A stretch of 64,000 nucleotides of DNA, taken from Struthio camelus (lineage: Eukaryota; Chordata; Aves; Struthioniformes; Struthionidae). Location: assembly GCF_040807025.1 (NCBI RefSeq), contig NC_090982.1:89866963-89930962 (forward strand), given 5' to 3'. Positions within the stretch are counted from its first letter, which is position 1. Every line of letters begins with the position of its first letter. This document shows, one piece after another, positions 54,763 to 64,000 of the stretch. The notes beneath the pieces were generated by a model. That model saw only the letters and a program-made list of their open reading frames with translations, ran no database searches and was not told where the DNA came from. The translations under genes were made by a program, and so were the position numbers.

Positions 54763-56514
54763 ATGCGTGAGAACTGTTTTTTGTGCCTAGGGCTTTCCTT
54801 TGTGTTTGTGTGTGCTGTTTGTGTGTGTGCATGTTTGTTTGGAGCTGGAGGTGCCTTGCCTGTGGGTTTTAGCGATGGCAGCGTGCAGCGTGGAGTGGTG
54901 ATGGGGAGTGGAATGGGGATAGGTCTGCCTTTGGGTGCTGCAGTTTGTATTGCTTTTGCAGATGCAGAGCAGTGTTGTGGGTACTCAAGGGAGACGGAGG
55001 AAGACCGAGACGTGCACTAAGGAGGTGAGCTTGTGAGTGCTGTTTGCAGGAGGGTGTCTTGGGCAGCGGTTCCCTGAACAATGTTTGTTTTGTGTTTGTA
55101 GGTGGGAAGCCGTGAGGCAAGTGGGTTGCTTGTGCCTAGGAGGAGCCTGGCCAGGTGAGTGTTGGTCTGCGAGATGGAGCAGAGCATAGTGTGGGGTTGT
55201 TGGTGCTGTGCCTGTTGCCCAGTGGTGTTCTGGTTTTGCAGGTGCGTGGCCGAGGTCAGTGTAGCCTCCTGTAGCCTGACAGTGGGGACAGGTGAGTGGC
55301 GCAGGTAAAGTTGTGGGAGCAAGGGGTGGGTGTGGACGGGGTGTGGTTTTGCAAACATCCCCTCAAGCTGTGGTGTTTTCTCTGGTTCTGCAGGTGTAGG
55401 ATGCAGTTGTGGCACGGAGGAGCCGAGTGCTGAGATGGAGGCAGAGGAGGTGAGAGGGGCAGCTTGTCGTTGAGAGCTTTATCATTTGGTTGGGTGGTGT
55501 CGGGCTGCCTCTCAGTAATGTCTTTTGTTGTGCTTTTTTCAGGTGCTGTGGGGGGCCTCTTCCCGGATGGCTGAGGATTTGAGGTGAGTGGCACGGTGTG
55601 CCTTTTGTAGTAGGGCTGTTGGGTGCTGCCTGGCAGAAGAGTAACTTTGTGTTGTTTTTCCCAGGTGCTGTGGGTGTCCTAGTGCTGGGCAGGATGTCTG
55701 AGTTTGGAACGGACGTGTTTCAGGTGAGCGGAGGGACCATGTTGTTTTGGAGGGGGGTGTTTTTTGGGGAAGAGGCTGGAGCTGTGTGGCATGCAGGTGA
55801 TGGTTTGTGCTCTGTTTTGGCAGGTGGTGAGGGTGAAGGTTTGTGAGTGAAGGAAGGTCAGAGAGGAGGTGCCTGGCATCGAGGGTGGCTCTTGAGGATG
55901 GACGGTGATGCACGGCAGTGCCCAAGCTAAGTGGAGGGGGTCAAGGGTGTTGGTGTGTCTTGGGCGGTGTGTGGGGGGGTGTGTGTGTATGCGTGTGCTG
56001 CCAATCAGTGTCGTGTGGAGGCCTCGTGAGGGTGGGTGCTGTGTGTGAGGTAGAGGGAGAGGTGGGTGTGGTAGTCCGGGCAGCTCCAGCCTGTGTCTGT
56101 GTTGTTGTGTGCTGTGTTCTGTGTGTGTTGTAGGTGTCCTGTGTTTTGCTCAGGTGTTGATGTTGCTCTTGTTCTTTGTGCTCATGGAGCATGGCACAGA
56201 TGTTGCATCGGTAGCATGGTAGGCATCTGGAGGCTTTTGAGTGGCCCGAGTGCTCAGCATTGTGCCAATGGATCATATCTCCTTCTGTGCTGCCTGTGAG
56301 AAGGGCTGGTGTGTTGCACTGAATTAGCATCATAGCTGTCTGTGGCTGGCCATCTTTGTGGTGATGTTTGAGCGCTTGTCGGCCGCTCTTCGCTCGTCTT
56401 CTGCGGCGGCCGCTCTTCGCTCGTCTTCTGCGGCGGCCGCTCTTCGCTCGTCTTCTGCGGCGGCCGCTCTTCGCTCGTCTTCTGCGGCGGCCGCTCTTCG
56501 CTCGTCTTCTGCGG
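54763..56514 (+). repeat. Exon module 3 (complete) with 27-bp minisatellite
   Basis: Exon-like blocks: a 54,962-55,024 (TGCTTTTGCAG / GTGAGC), b 55,102-55,154 (GTTTGTAG / GTGAGT), c 55,242-55,291 (GGTTTTGCAG / GTGAGT), d 55,394-55,449 (GGTTCTGCAG / GTGAGA), e 55,543-55,583 (GCTTTTTTCAG / GTGAGT), f 55,665-55,723 (TTTTTCCCAG / GTGAGC), then a short block from 55,824 (GTTTTGGCAG) and one from 56,134 (GTGTTGTAG). Introns are 70-100 bp in most cases, very short for a vertebrate. Confidence 0.7.
56381..56514 (+). repeat. 27-bp minisatellite
   Basis: Five copies of CTCTTCGCTCGTCTTCTGCG plus GCGGCCG. Position in the module equals that of the 23- and 28-bp arrays. Flanked on the right by TTTCAGGGTTTTCTTGCCTG. 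Confidence 0.95.
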
Positions 56515-56714
56515 CATCCTTTCAGGGTTTTCTTGCCTGCATGGTCGCAGCCTTGGGTCCTTTTGGCCAGCCTCTTGTGCTTCCGTAGTCCTGGCTTTGC
56601 TGGTCCCTTGCTGTCACAGCTTGTGGCATTTGACTCTTTCTTAGGCTTCTCCTGAGGCTGTGAGGTGCACGGTTGTGCTGTTGTAGGGCTTTGTGGCCAG
56701 CAGGGTCTTATGCA

Positions 56715-58690
56715 TGGGAATCGTTCTTTCTGCCTAGGGCTTTTCTCTGTGTTTGGGTGTGCTGTTTGTGTGTGTGCATGTTTGTTTGGAGCTGGAGGTG
56801 CCTTGCCTGTGGGTTTTAGCAATGGCAACGTGCAGAGTGGAGTGGTGATGGGGAGTGGAATGGGGATAGGTCTGCCTTTGGGTGCTGCAGTTTGTATTGC
56901 TTTTGCAGATGCAGAGCAGTGTTGTGGGTACTCAAGGGAGACGGAGGAAGACCAAGACGTGCACTAAGGAGGTGAGCTTGTGAGTGCTGTTTGCAGGAGG
57001 GTGTCTTGGGCAGCGGTTCCCTGAACAATGTTTGTTTTGTGTTTGTAGGTGGGAAGCCGTGAGGCAAGTGGGTTGCTTGTGCCTAGGAGGAGCCTGGCCA
57101 GGTGAGTGTTGGTCTGCGAGATGGAGCAGAGCATAGTGTGGGGTTGTTGGTGCTGTGCCTGTTGCCCAGTGGTGTTCTGGTTTTGCAGGTGCGTGGCCGA
57201 GGTCAGTGTAGCCTCCTGTAGCCTGACAGTGGGGACAGGTGAGTGGCGCAGGTAAAGTTGTGGGAGCAAGGGGTGGGTGTGGACGGGGTGTGGTTTTGCA
57301 AACATCCCCTCAAGCTGTGGTGTTTTCTCTGGTTCTGCAGGTGTAGGATGCAGTTGTGGCACGGAGGAGCCGAGTGCTGAGATGGAGGCAGAGGAGGTGA
57401 GAGGGGCAGCTTGTCGTTGAGAGCTTTATCATTTGGTTGGGTGGTGTCGGGCTGCCTCTCAGTAATGTCTTTTGTTGTGCTTTTTTCAGGTGCTGTGGGG
57501 GGCCTCTTCCCGGATGGCTGAGGATTTGAGGTGAGTGGCACGGTGTGCCTTTTGTAGTAGGGCTGTTGGGTGCTGCCTGGCAGAAGAGTAACTTTGTGTT
57601 GTTTTTCCCAGGTGCTGTGGGTGTCCTAGTGCTGGGCAGGATGTCTGAGTTTGGAACGGACGTGTTTCAGGTGAGCGGAGGGACCATGTTGTTTTGGAGG
57701 GGGGTGTTTTTTGGGGAAGAGGCTGGAGCTGTGTGGCATGCAGGTGATGGTTTGTGCTCTGTTTTGGCAGGTGGTGAGGGTGAAGGTTTGTGAGTGAAGG
57801 AAGGTCAGAGAGGAGGTGCCTGGCATCGAGGGTGGCTCTTGAGGATGGACGGTGATGCACGGCAGTGCCCAAGCTAAGTGGAGGGGGTCAAGGGTGTTGG
57901 TGTGTCTTGGGCGGTGTGGGGGGGGGTGTGTGTGTATGCGTGTGCTGCCAATCAGTGTCGTGTGGAGGCCTCGTGAGGGTGGGTGCTGTGTGTGAGGTAG
58001 AGGGAGAGGTGGGTGTGGTAGTCCGGGCAGCTCCAGCCTGTGTCTGTGTTGTTGTGTGCTGTGTTCTGTGTGTGTTGTAGGTGTCCTGTGTTTTGCAGAG
58101 GTCTTGATGTTGCTGTTGTCCTGTGTGATGGTGGAGCACGGTGTAAACTTTGCAGGGCTAGGGTGTTAGGCATCCGCAGGCTATTGAGTGGCCCGAGCGG
58201 TCAGCGTTGCGTCGAGGGATGGTGTCTCCTTGTGTGCCGCCCACCAAAAGGGTCGGTGTGTTGCGCTGAATTTGCATTGTAGCTGTCTGTGGCTGCTCAT
58301 CTCTGTGGCGATAGTGCTCGCCTTCCGCGGCTGTTCATCTTTGTGGCGATGCTCCTTGCCTTCCGCGGCCGTTCTTCCTTGCCTTCCGTGGCCGTTCATC
58401 TTTGTGGCGATGCTCTTCCTTGCCTTCTGTGGCCGTTCATCTTTGTGGCGATGCTCTTCCTCGCCTTCCGCGGCTGCTCTTCCTTGTATTCCGTGGCCGT
58501 TCATCTTTGTGGCGATGCTCTTCCTTGCCTTCCACGGCTCCTCTTCCTTGCATTCCATGGCTGTTCATCTTTGCGGCGATGGTCTTCCTTGTCTTCCATG
58601 GCTGCTCTTCCTTGCCTTCTGCAGCCATTCATCTTTGTGGCGATGCTCTTCCTTGCCTTCTGCGGCTGCTCTTCCTTGCCTTCATGGCAT
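56715..58690 (+). repeat. Exon module 4 (complete), near-identical to module 3
   Basis: Offset of 1,947 bp from module 3 with almost no differences from the start to about 58,095. Exon-like blocks: a 56,909-56,971, b 57,049-57,101, c 57,189-57,238, d 57,341-57,396, e 57,490-57,530, f 57,612-57,670. After 58,095 it switches to sequence shared with module 5 instead (TTTTGCAGAGGTCTTGATG). Confidence 0.7.
58285..58690 (+). repeat. Irregular minisatellite, ~41-bp and ~20-bp units
   Basis: Mixed repeats of TTCATCTTTGTGGCGATGCT with CTTCCTTGCCTTCCGTGGCC and shorter CTTCCTTGCCTTC pieces. It lies at the same module position as the NotI-type arrays, with the same right flank (TTTCAGGGTTTTCTTCCCTG). 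Confidence 0.85.
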
Positions 58691-58879
58691 GCTTTCAGGG
58701 TTTTCTTCCCTGTGTGGTCGTGGTCTTGGGTCTTTCTGGCCAGCCTCTTGTGCATTGATGGTCCTGGCTTTGCTGGCTGGTTTCTGTCACGGAGCGTGGC
58801 GTTTGACTTTCCTGGGCTTCTCCCGAGCCTCTGAGCCGCACAGTTGTGGCATTGTAGGGCTTTGTGGCCCGCAGGGTCC

Positions 58880-60930
58880 TATGCGTGAGAACTGTTCTTT
58901 CTGCCTAGGGCTTTGTTCTGTGTTTGTGTGTGCTGTGTGTGAGTGTGCCTGTTTGTTTGGGGCTGGAGGTGCGTTGCCTGTGGGTTTTACCAATGGCAGT
59001 GTGCAGCATGGAGTGGTGATGGGGAGTGGAATGGGGATAGGTCTGCCTTTGGGTGCTGCAGTTTGTGTTGCTTTTGCAGATGCAGAGCAGTGTTGTGGGT
59101 GCCTGAGGGAGACGGAGGAAGACCGAGATGTGCACTAAGGAGGTGAGATTGTGAGTGTTGTTGGCAAGAGAGTGTTCTGGGTGGCGGTTTGCTGAATGCT
59201 TTTTGTTTTGTGTTTGTAGGTGGGAAGCCATGAGGCAAGTGGGTTGCTTGTGCCTCGGAGGAGGCTGGCCAGGTGAGTGTTGGTGTGAGAGATGGAGCAG
59301 AGTGTGGAGCGGGGCTGTTGTGTTGTTGGTGCTGTGCCTGTTGCCCGGTGCTGTTCTGGTTTTGCAGGTGCGTGGCAGAGCTTGGTGTGGCCTCCTGTAG
59401 CATGGCAGTGGGGAAGGGTGAGTGGCACAGGTAAAGGTGTGGGAGCAAGGGGTGGGTGTGGACGGGCTGCGGTTTTGTGGGCATCCCCTCAAGCTGTGGT
59501 ATTGTCTCTGACTTTGCAGGTGCAGGATGCAGTTGTGGTGTGGAGAAGCTGAGCGCTGAGGCGGAGGCTGAGCAGGTAAGAGGGGGCAGCTTGTCGTTGA
59601 GAGCTTTATTCTGTGGTTGGGTGGTGTCGGGCTGCCTCTCAGTAATGTCTTTTGTTGTGCTTTTTGTCAGGTGCTGTGGGGGGTGTCTTCCCAGATGGCT
59701 GAGGATTTGAGGTGAGTGGCACGGTGTGCCCTTTGTAGTAGGGCTGTTGGGTGCTGCCTGGCAGAAGAGTGACTTTGTGTTGTTTTTCCCAGGTGCTGTG
59801 GGTGTCCTAGTGCTGGGCAGGATGTCTGAGTTTGGAAGGGACGTGTTTCAGGTGAGCCGAGGGACCGTGTTGTTTTGGAGGAGGGTGTTTTTTGGGGAAG
59901 AGGCTGGAGCTGTATGGCATGCAGGTGATGGCTTGTGTTCTGTTTTGGCAGGTGGTGAGGGCGAAGGAAGGTCAGAGAGGAGGTGCCTGGCATCGAGGCT
60001 GGCTCTTGAGGATGGACGGTGACGCACGGCAGTGCCCAAGCTAAGTGGAGGGGGCCAAGGGTGTTGGTGTGTCTTGGGCAGTGTGTGTGTGTGGGTGTGT
60101 GGGTGGGTGTGTGTGTGTGTGTGTGCTGCCAATCAGTGTCGTGTGGAGGCCTCGTGAGGGTGGGTGCTGTGTGTGAGGTAGAGGGAGAGGTGGGTGTGGT
60201 AGTCCGGGCAGCTCCAGCCTGTGTCTGTGTTGTTGTGTGCTGTGTTCTGTGTGTGTTGTAGGTGTCCTGTGTTTTGCAGAGGTCTTGATGTTGCTGTTGT
60301 CCTGTGTGATGGTGGAGCACGGTGTAAACTTTGCAGGGCTAGGGTGTTAGGCATCCGCAGGCTATTGAGTGGCCCGAGCGGTCAGCGTTGCGTCGAGGGA
60401 TGGTGTCTCCTTGTGTGCCTCCCACCAAAAGGGTCGGTGTGTTGCGCTGAATTTGCATTGTAGCTGTCTGTGGCTGCTCATCTCTGTGGCGATAGTGCTC
60501 GCCTTCCGCGGCTGTTCATCTTTGTGGCGATGCTCCTTGCCTTCCGCGGCCGTTCTTCCTTGCCTTCCGCGGCCGTTCATCTTTGTGGCGATGCTCTTCC
60601 TTGCCTTCTGTGGCTGTTCATCTTCCGCGATGCTCTTCCTCGCCTTCCGCGGTCGCTCTTCCTTGCATTCCGTGGCCGTTCATCTTTGTGGCGATGCTCT
60701 TCCTTGCCTTCCATGGCTGCTCTTCCTTGCCTTCTGCAGCCATTCATCTTTGTGGCGATGGTCTTCCTTGTCTTCCATGGCTGCTCTTCCTTGCGTTCTG
60801 CAGCCATTCATCTTTGTGGTGATGCTCTTCCTTGCCTTCCGTGGCCGTTCTTCCTTGCATTCCGTGGCCGTTCATCTTTGTGGCGATGGTCTTCCTTGCC
60901 TTCCATGGCTGCTCTTCCTTGCCTTTGTGG
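58880..60930 (+). repeat. Exon module 5 (complete)
   Basis: Exon-like blocks: a 59,080-59,142 (63), b 59,220-59,272 (53), c 59,368-59,417 (50), d 59,520-59,575 (56; donor GTAAGA), e 59,671-59,711 (41), f 59,793-59,851 (59). Sequence differs from modules 3-4 at many positions, yet all lengths and sites are kept. 58,020-58,480 recurs at 60,200-60,660 with an offset of about 2,181 bp. A (TG)n-like run sits at about 60,085-60,125. Confidence 0.7.
60470..60930 (+). repeat. Irregular minisatellite, ~41-bp and ~20-bp units, copy 2
   Basis: Same unit types as 58,285-58,690, same start (GTGGCTGCTCATCTCTGTGG) but a different order and number of units further right, so the two arrays have changed since duplication. 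Confidence 0.85.
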
Positions 60931-61610
60931 TATCCTTTCAGGGTGGTCTTCCCTGTGTGGTCGTGGTCTTGGGTCTTTCTGGCCAGCCTGTTGTGCATTG
61001 ATGGTCCTGGCTTTGCCAGCTGCTTGCCATTATGGGCTTCTCCCGTGCCTGTGAGCTGCAGGGATGTGTTGTTGTAGGGCTTTCTGGCTGAGAGTGTTTG
61101 TGCTGTGATTTTTGTTGTGTCTGTGTGTTTGTGTCTTTGTGGGTGGAGCTGGAGCTGCCTTGCCTGTGGGTGTAGTTGAGGGTGTGGGCTGTGCTAAGTA
61201 CTGTATCCATGGGACCTTGTTAGGGTTTCTGTGAGAGTGAAACTGTAAGGCAAAGCGTAGTTTTATTTTTTGTATATTTATTTATTGATGGATAGGAATG
61301 GTGTTTTTGTTGGGAGCCTGTTCACGGCAGTGCAGCGTTCCCTTTTAAATGGGTGGAAATTGGCTGTGTTAGTAGAGGTGAGGAAGGGCTGCGGTGGGAG
61401 GGCGTGGGTAATTGTGTGGTTGTTGTTTGGGTTTGGTATTGAGTGTATCCAAGTCTGTATGCATGTGTTTGGTTTGTTTTCTGATTGTACTTAGCATTTA
61501 GAGGTTTTGTTTTAATGGAAACCCCCAGGTGGTTGAAATTTTTTTTTTTCCCCCCTGACTTTTTTTCCTGTGGTGTTGTTCACTGCCTGAGGTGATTTGA
61601 TCATTGCCAA
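60931..61610. other. No exon module; intron-like sequence
   Basis: Begins with the shared post-minisatellite flank, then the partial start of a sixth module (GTGGGTGGAGCTGGAGCTGC at about 61,140), which fades out. The rest is GT-rich unique sequence with no supported exon. Confidence 0.45.
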
Positions 61611-61613
61611 TGT

Positions 61614-62490
61614 TGCTGTGCAGGTTGGGCTGGGTTTTTTTTTTAGGCAGGGTGGTATGTGGAAACGCTTGGTAATGCTGTTTCTGTGAGCGGTCCTAAA
61701 AACTGGTGCTGTTTGCCATGTAGTGCAGGGAGGCAGAGTGCCTGTGGTGGGACTGAGTGGGCAGTTGTGTGGATGTTGGGTGGTTTTTGGTATGGAATGT
61801 GTCTAACCTTGTATGCACCTTTTGTTCTTACAGGCTGTAGTTAGCAAGTAAAATTTTTTCCATTTTTATTTTTAAAAAAAAAACCCCAGCCGGGGGGTTT
61901 TTTTTTTGCTTCCCCTGGCTGGGTTTTTTTTTTCCCCGGTCCCGGTCACTCTGCGAGGCGATGATCATCGCCAATGTTGGTGCGGAGCTGTGGCTCGGGG
62001 CCGGGGTTTTGTAGGCAGGGTGGTATTTGGAAGCGCTCGGTAATGTTGTTACCGAGAGCTGTCCCAAAAAAGTGCAGGTGTTTCCTTGTAAGTGCAGGGA
62101 GGCAGAGTGCCTGTGGTGGGACTGAGTGGGCAGTTGTGTGGATGTTGGGTGGTTTTTGGTATGGAATGTGTCTAACCTTGTATGCACCTTTTGTTCTTAC
62201 AGGCTGTAGTTAGCAAGTAAAATTTTTTCCATTTTTATTTTTAAAAAAAAAAAACCCAGCTGGGGGATTTTTTTTTTGCTTCCCCTGGCTGGGTTTTTTT
62301 TTTTCCCCGGTCCCGGTCACTCTGCGAGGCGATGATCATCGCCAATGTTGGTGCGGAGCTGTGGCTCGGGGCCGGGGTTTTGTAGGCAGGGTGGTATTTG
62401 GAAGCGCTCGGTAATGTTGTTACCGAGAGCTGTCCCAAAAAAGTGCAGGTGTTTCCTTGTAAGTGCAGGGAGGCAGAGTGTATGCTGCTG
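61614..62490 (+). repeat. 370-bp tandem repeat with poly-A/poly-T hairpin
   Basis: AGGCAGAGTG occurs at 61,731, 62,100 and 62,471, steps of 369 and 371 bp. The middle units are nearly identical. Each contains an acceptor-like TTTTGTTCTTACAG (ending about 61,833 and 62,202), then a run of A, CCCCAGCCGGGG and a run of T, which can fold into a perfect hairpin, then GATGATCATCGCC, a second short palindrome. The first unit is the most diverged. Confidence 0.85.
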
Positions 62491-62646
62491 GATGGGTGTA
62501 GCATTGGTCTGATTGTAGAGAAGGTTGGTGACGAGTGTGTGCAGCTGCTGTGGATGGTGGGCTGGTATGTTATGTTGTCGGGGTGGTTTTGTTTAGTGTT
62601 TTGTAACTGACATGTCTTTCCCCCCTCCCTTTTTTTTTTTTTGCAG

Positions 62647-62835
62647 GTGCAGAAGCAGCTGTCATGTAGTGTGGAGATGAGCATGCTTATGTAGTGATGA
62701 ATGAAGCTGGAGGTGTTTCTGATGCTGTTGGAATAAGGAGATTGTTGTGTTTTTTTTTCTTTTTGGAGCAATAAAGATGATAGAGGTGGCTGTGTTTGTG
62801 TCTCCTTTCAAATAAAGAGAATGTTGTTGATTGTT
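62647..62835 (+). ncRNA. Candidate terminal exon
   Basis: A long T-run and TTGCAG acceptor end at 62,646. The block contains AATAAA at 62,770-62,775 and 62,811-62,816, the second followed by TGTTGTTGATTGTTTCTGTT, a GT/T-rich downstream element. No ORF of note. It is the best 3' end for the transcript starting at 51,043. Confidence 0.5.
62770..62816 (+). terminator. Tandem polyadenylation signals
   Basis: Two AATAAA hexamers 41 bases apart on the plus strand with a GT-rich sequence after each. This is a typical arrangement for alternative cleavage sites. Confidence 0.55.
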
Positions 62836-63295
62836 TCTGTTGTGTTATTTCCAGTACATGTTGCATGGAAGTCCTTTGCTCTTGTTCATCTTCTCCTTTC
62901 AAGTCAAAATAGGAGAGAAAATTTATCCTGGTTCTTATTTGTATGGTGGTCTTTCTATGGCCTCCTAAAAAAGAAAGAAAGAGCGGGACAAATTTTTTCT
63001 CTTATTTTGTCTCTCATTGACCTTCTTTGTTTCTTTCTCCCTCCTGCCTTGCTGTCTTCCTTTGCTTTCCCCCTCTTGCTTTGTGCTTACTTTTGCTTTC
63101 TCCCTCTGTGTTCTTTCCTGTAGTTTTTCTATTTTATCTCTACTGTGATAATGTTAGCCTTATGTTGATTATTCTATTTCTCCTTATTTCAGTATATTCC
63201 CCCTTTTTTTTTTCCTTTTCCTCTGTGGTTAGATTCCCCCCTCTGGGCTCTGTTTTTATTTTATGATTTTTGTCCACTTTAATTTTGTCTATCTC
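62836..63295. other. No gene seen; T/C-rich flank
   Basis: Unique, increasingly pyrimidine-rich plus strand leading into the 17-bp array. No splice pair or coding frame supported. Confidence 0.5.
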
Positions 63296-64000
63296 CTCTT
63301 TCCCTCTCTTTACTCTTTCCCTCTCTTTACTCTTTCCCTCTCTTTACTCTTTCCCTCTCTTTACTCTTTCCCTCTCTTTACTCTTTCCCTCTCTTTACTC
63401 TTTCCCTCTCTTTACTCTTTCCCTCTCTTTACTCTTTCCCTCTCTTTACTCTTTCCCTCTCTTTACTCTTTCCCTCTCTTTACTCTTTCCCTCTCTTTAC
63501 TCTTTCCCTCTCTTTACTCTTTCCCTCTCTTTACTCTTTCCCTCTCTTTACTCTTTCCCTCTCTTTACTCTTTCCCTCTCTTTACTCTTTCCCTCTCTTT
63601 ACTCTTTCCCTCTCTTTACTCTTTCCCTCTCTTTACTCTTTCCCTCTCTTTACTCTTTCCCTCTCTTTACTCTTTCCCTCTCTTTACTCTTTCCCTCTCT
63701 TTACTCTTTCCCTCTCTTTACTCTTTCCCTCTCTTTACTCTTTCCCTCTCTTTACTCTTTCCCTCTCTTTACTCTTTCCCTCTCTTTACTCTTTCCCTCT
63801 CTTTACTCTTTCCCTCTCTTTACTCTTTCCCTCTCTTTACTCTTTCCCTCTCTTTACTCTTTCCCTCTCTTTACTCTTTCCCTCTCTTTACTCTTTCCCT
63901 CTCTTTACTCTTTCCCTCTCTTTACTCTTTCCCTCTCTTTACTCTTTCCCTCTCTTTACTCTTTCCCTCTCTTTACTCTTTCCCTCTCTTTACTCTTTCC
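63296..64000. repeat. 17-bp polypyrimidine satellite
   Basis: Perfect or nearly perfect repeats of TCTCTTTACTCTTTCCC at 17-bp steps, about 41 copies, running past the window end. Except for one A per unit the plus strand is all pyrimidine, so the array could form triplex (H-DNA) structure. Almost no variation between units shows recent amplification. Confidence 0.97.

Larger units (their letters stand above)
51043..62835 (+). ncRNA. Candidate long noncoding transcript made of tandem exon modules
   Basis: Starts at the TATA/initiator pair and ends at AATAAA signals at 62,770 and 62,811. In between, repeated blocks are bounded by polypyrimidine-AG and GTGAGT- or GTAAGN-type sites. Six exon types in fixed order have lengths that are the same in every full module: a 63, b 53, c 50, d 56, e 41, f 59 nt. 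Many blocks begin with GTG after the AG. Exons contain stops in several frames (d starts GTGTAGGATG; c has TAGCC twice), so no long protein can be read through them. The first exon's donor was not identified. That this is really one transcript is an inference from signals alone. Confidence 0.42.

Noticed and set aside
58188-59138. 316-codon Cys/Leu/Ser-rich frame
   Set aside because: Spans the irregular minisatellite and module introns; not conserved as a frame in modules 3-4.
63296-64000. Telomeric repeat at the window end
   Set aside because: The unit is 17 bp (TCTCTTTACTCTTTCCC), not TTAGGG or CCCTAA.
1-64000. rRNA or tRNA genes
   Set aside because: No rRNA core motif or tRNA cloverleaf with A and B boxes was recognised on reading; a covariance-model scan would be needed to be certain.

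Overview
The window looks like nuclear DNA of a vertebrate. It has CpG islands, GT-AG splice signals, AATAAA polyadenylation signals, decayed retroviral pol pieces and many kinds of tandem repeat. GC-rich, repeat-packed sequence with no recognisable Alu, L1 or B1 element would suit a bird or reptile microchromosome. That placement is an inference from texture, not an identification. There is no prokaryotic gene structure. The very long open frames at 1-10.4 kb and 24.2-31 kb are satellite DNA that happens to lack stops, not proteins.

Layout. (1) 1-10,078 and 24,310-30,404 are two arrays of one GC-rich satellite with a 76-bp unit. Each unit carries GCGCATGCGC or GCGCAGGCGC, and both fit the vertebrate NRF1 motif RCGCANGCGY. 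Each array ends on its right in a CpG island that keeps NRF1 cores, has an ATGGCGGC start and several splice donors. (2) 10,079-19,125 and 30,405-40,495 are two copies of one segment. They are nearly identical as far as about 17.88/38.20 kb and clearly diverged beyond that. Each copy holds a possible short spliced gene, an endogenous retroviral pol remnant, a pyrimidine-rich minisatellite, a polyadenylation signal, and a 61-bp minisatellite built of ZNF143-, ETS- and YY1-like motifs. (3) 19.1-23.9 kb is diverged paralogous sequence plus one clean exon-like block at 19,742-19,825. It ends in a CpG island and a decayed left edge of the second array, where the NRF1 cores survive at about 76-bp spacing.

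(4) 38.2-50.5 kb is an old degenerate repeat of about 27-31 bp, with higher-order units of 896 and 1,618 bp at 44.5-49.2 kb. (5) 51.0-62.8 kb looks like one plus-strand, probably noncoding, transcription unit. It has a TATA box and initiator at 51,010-51,043. It then has about five tandem modules of roughly 1.1-2.2 kb, carrying short exon-like blocks whose lengths are conserved (63, 53, 50, 56, 41 and 59 nt) between polypyrimidine-AG and GTGAGT-type sites. A last acceptor at 62,646 is followed by AATAAA at 62,770 and 62,811. Each module ends in its own minisatellite (23, 28, 27 or mixed ~41 bp). (6) 63,296-64,000 is a 17-bp polypyrimidine array that runs off the window.

The main theme is that motifs of housekeeping promoters (NRF1; ZNF143 with ETS and YY1) have become the units of satellite or minisatellite arrays beside CpG islands. 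Next to them is a gene-like locus whose exons have themselves become a tandem array. No protein function could be assigned with confidence.
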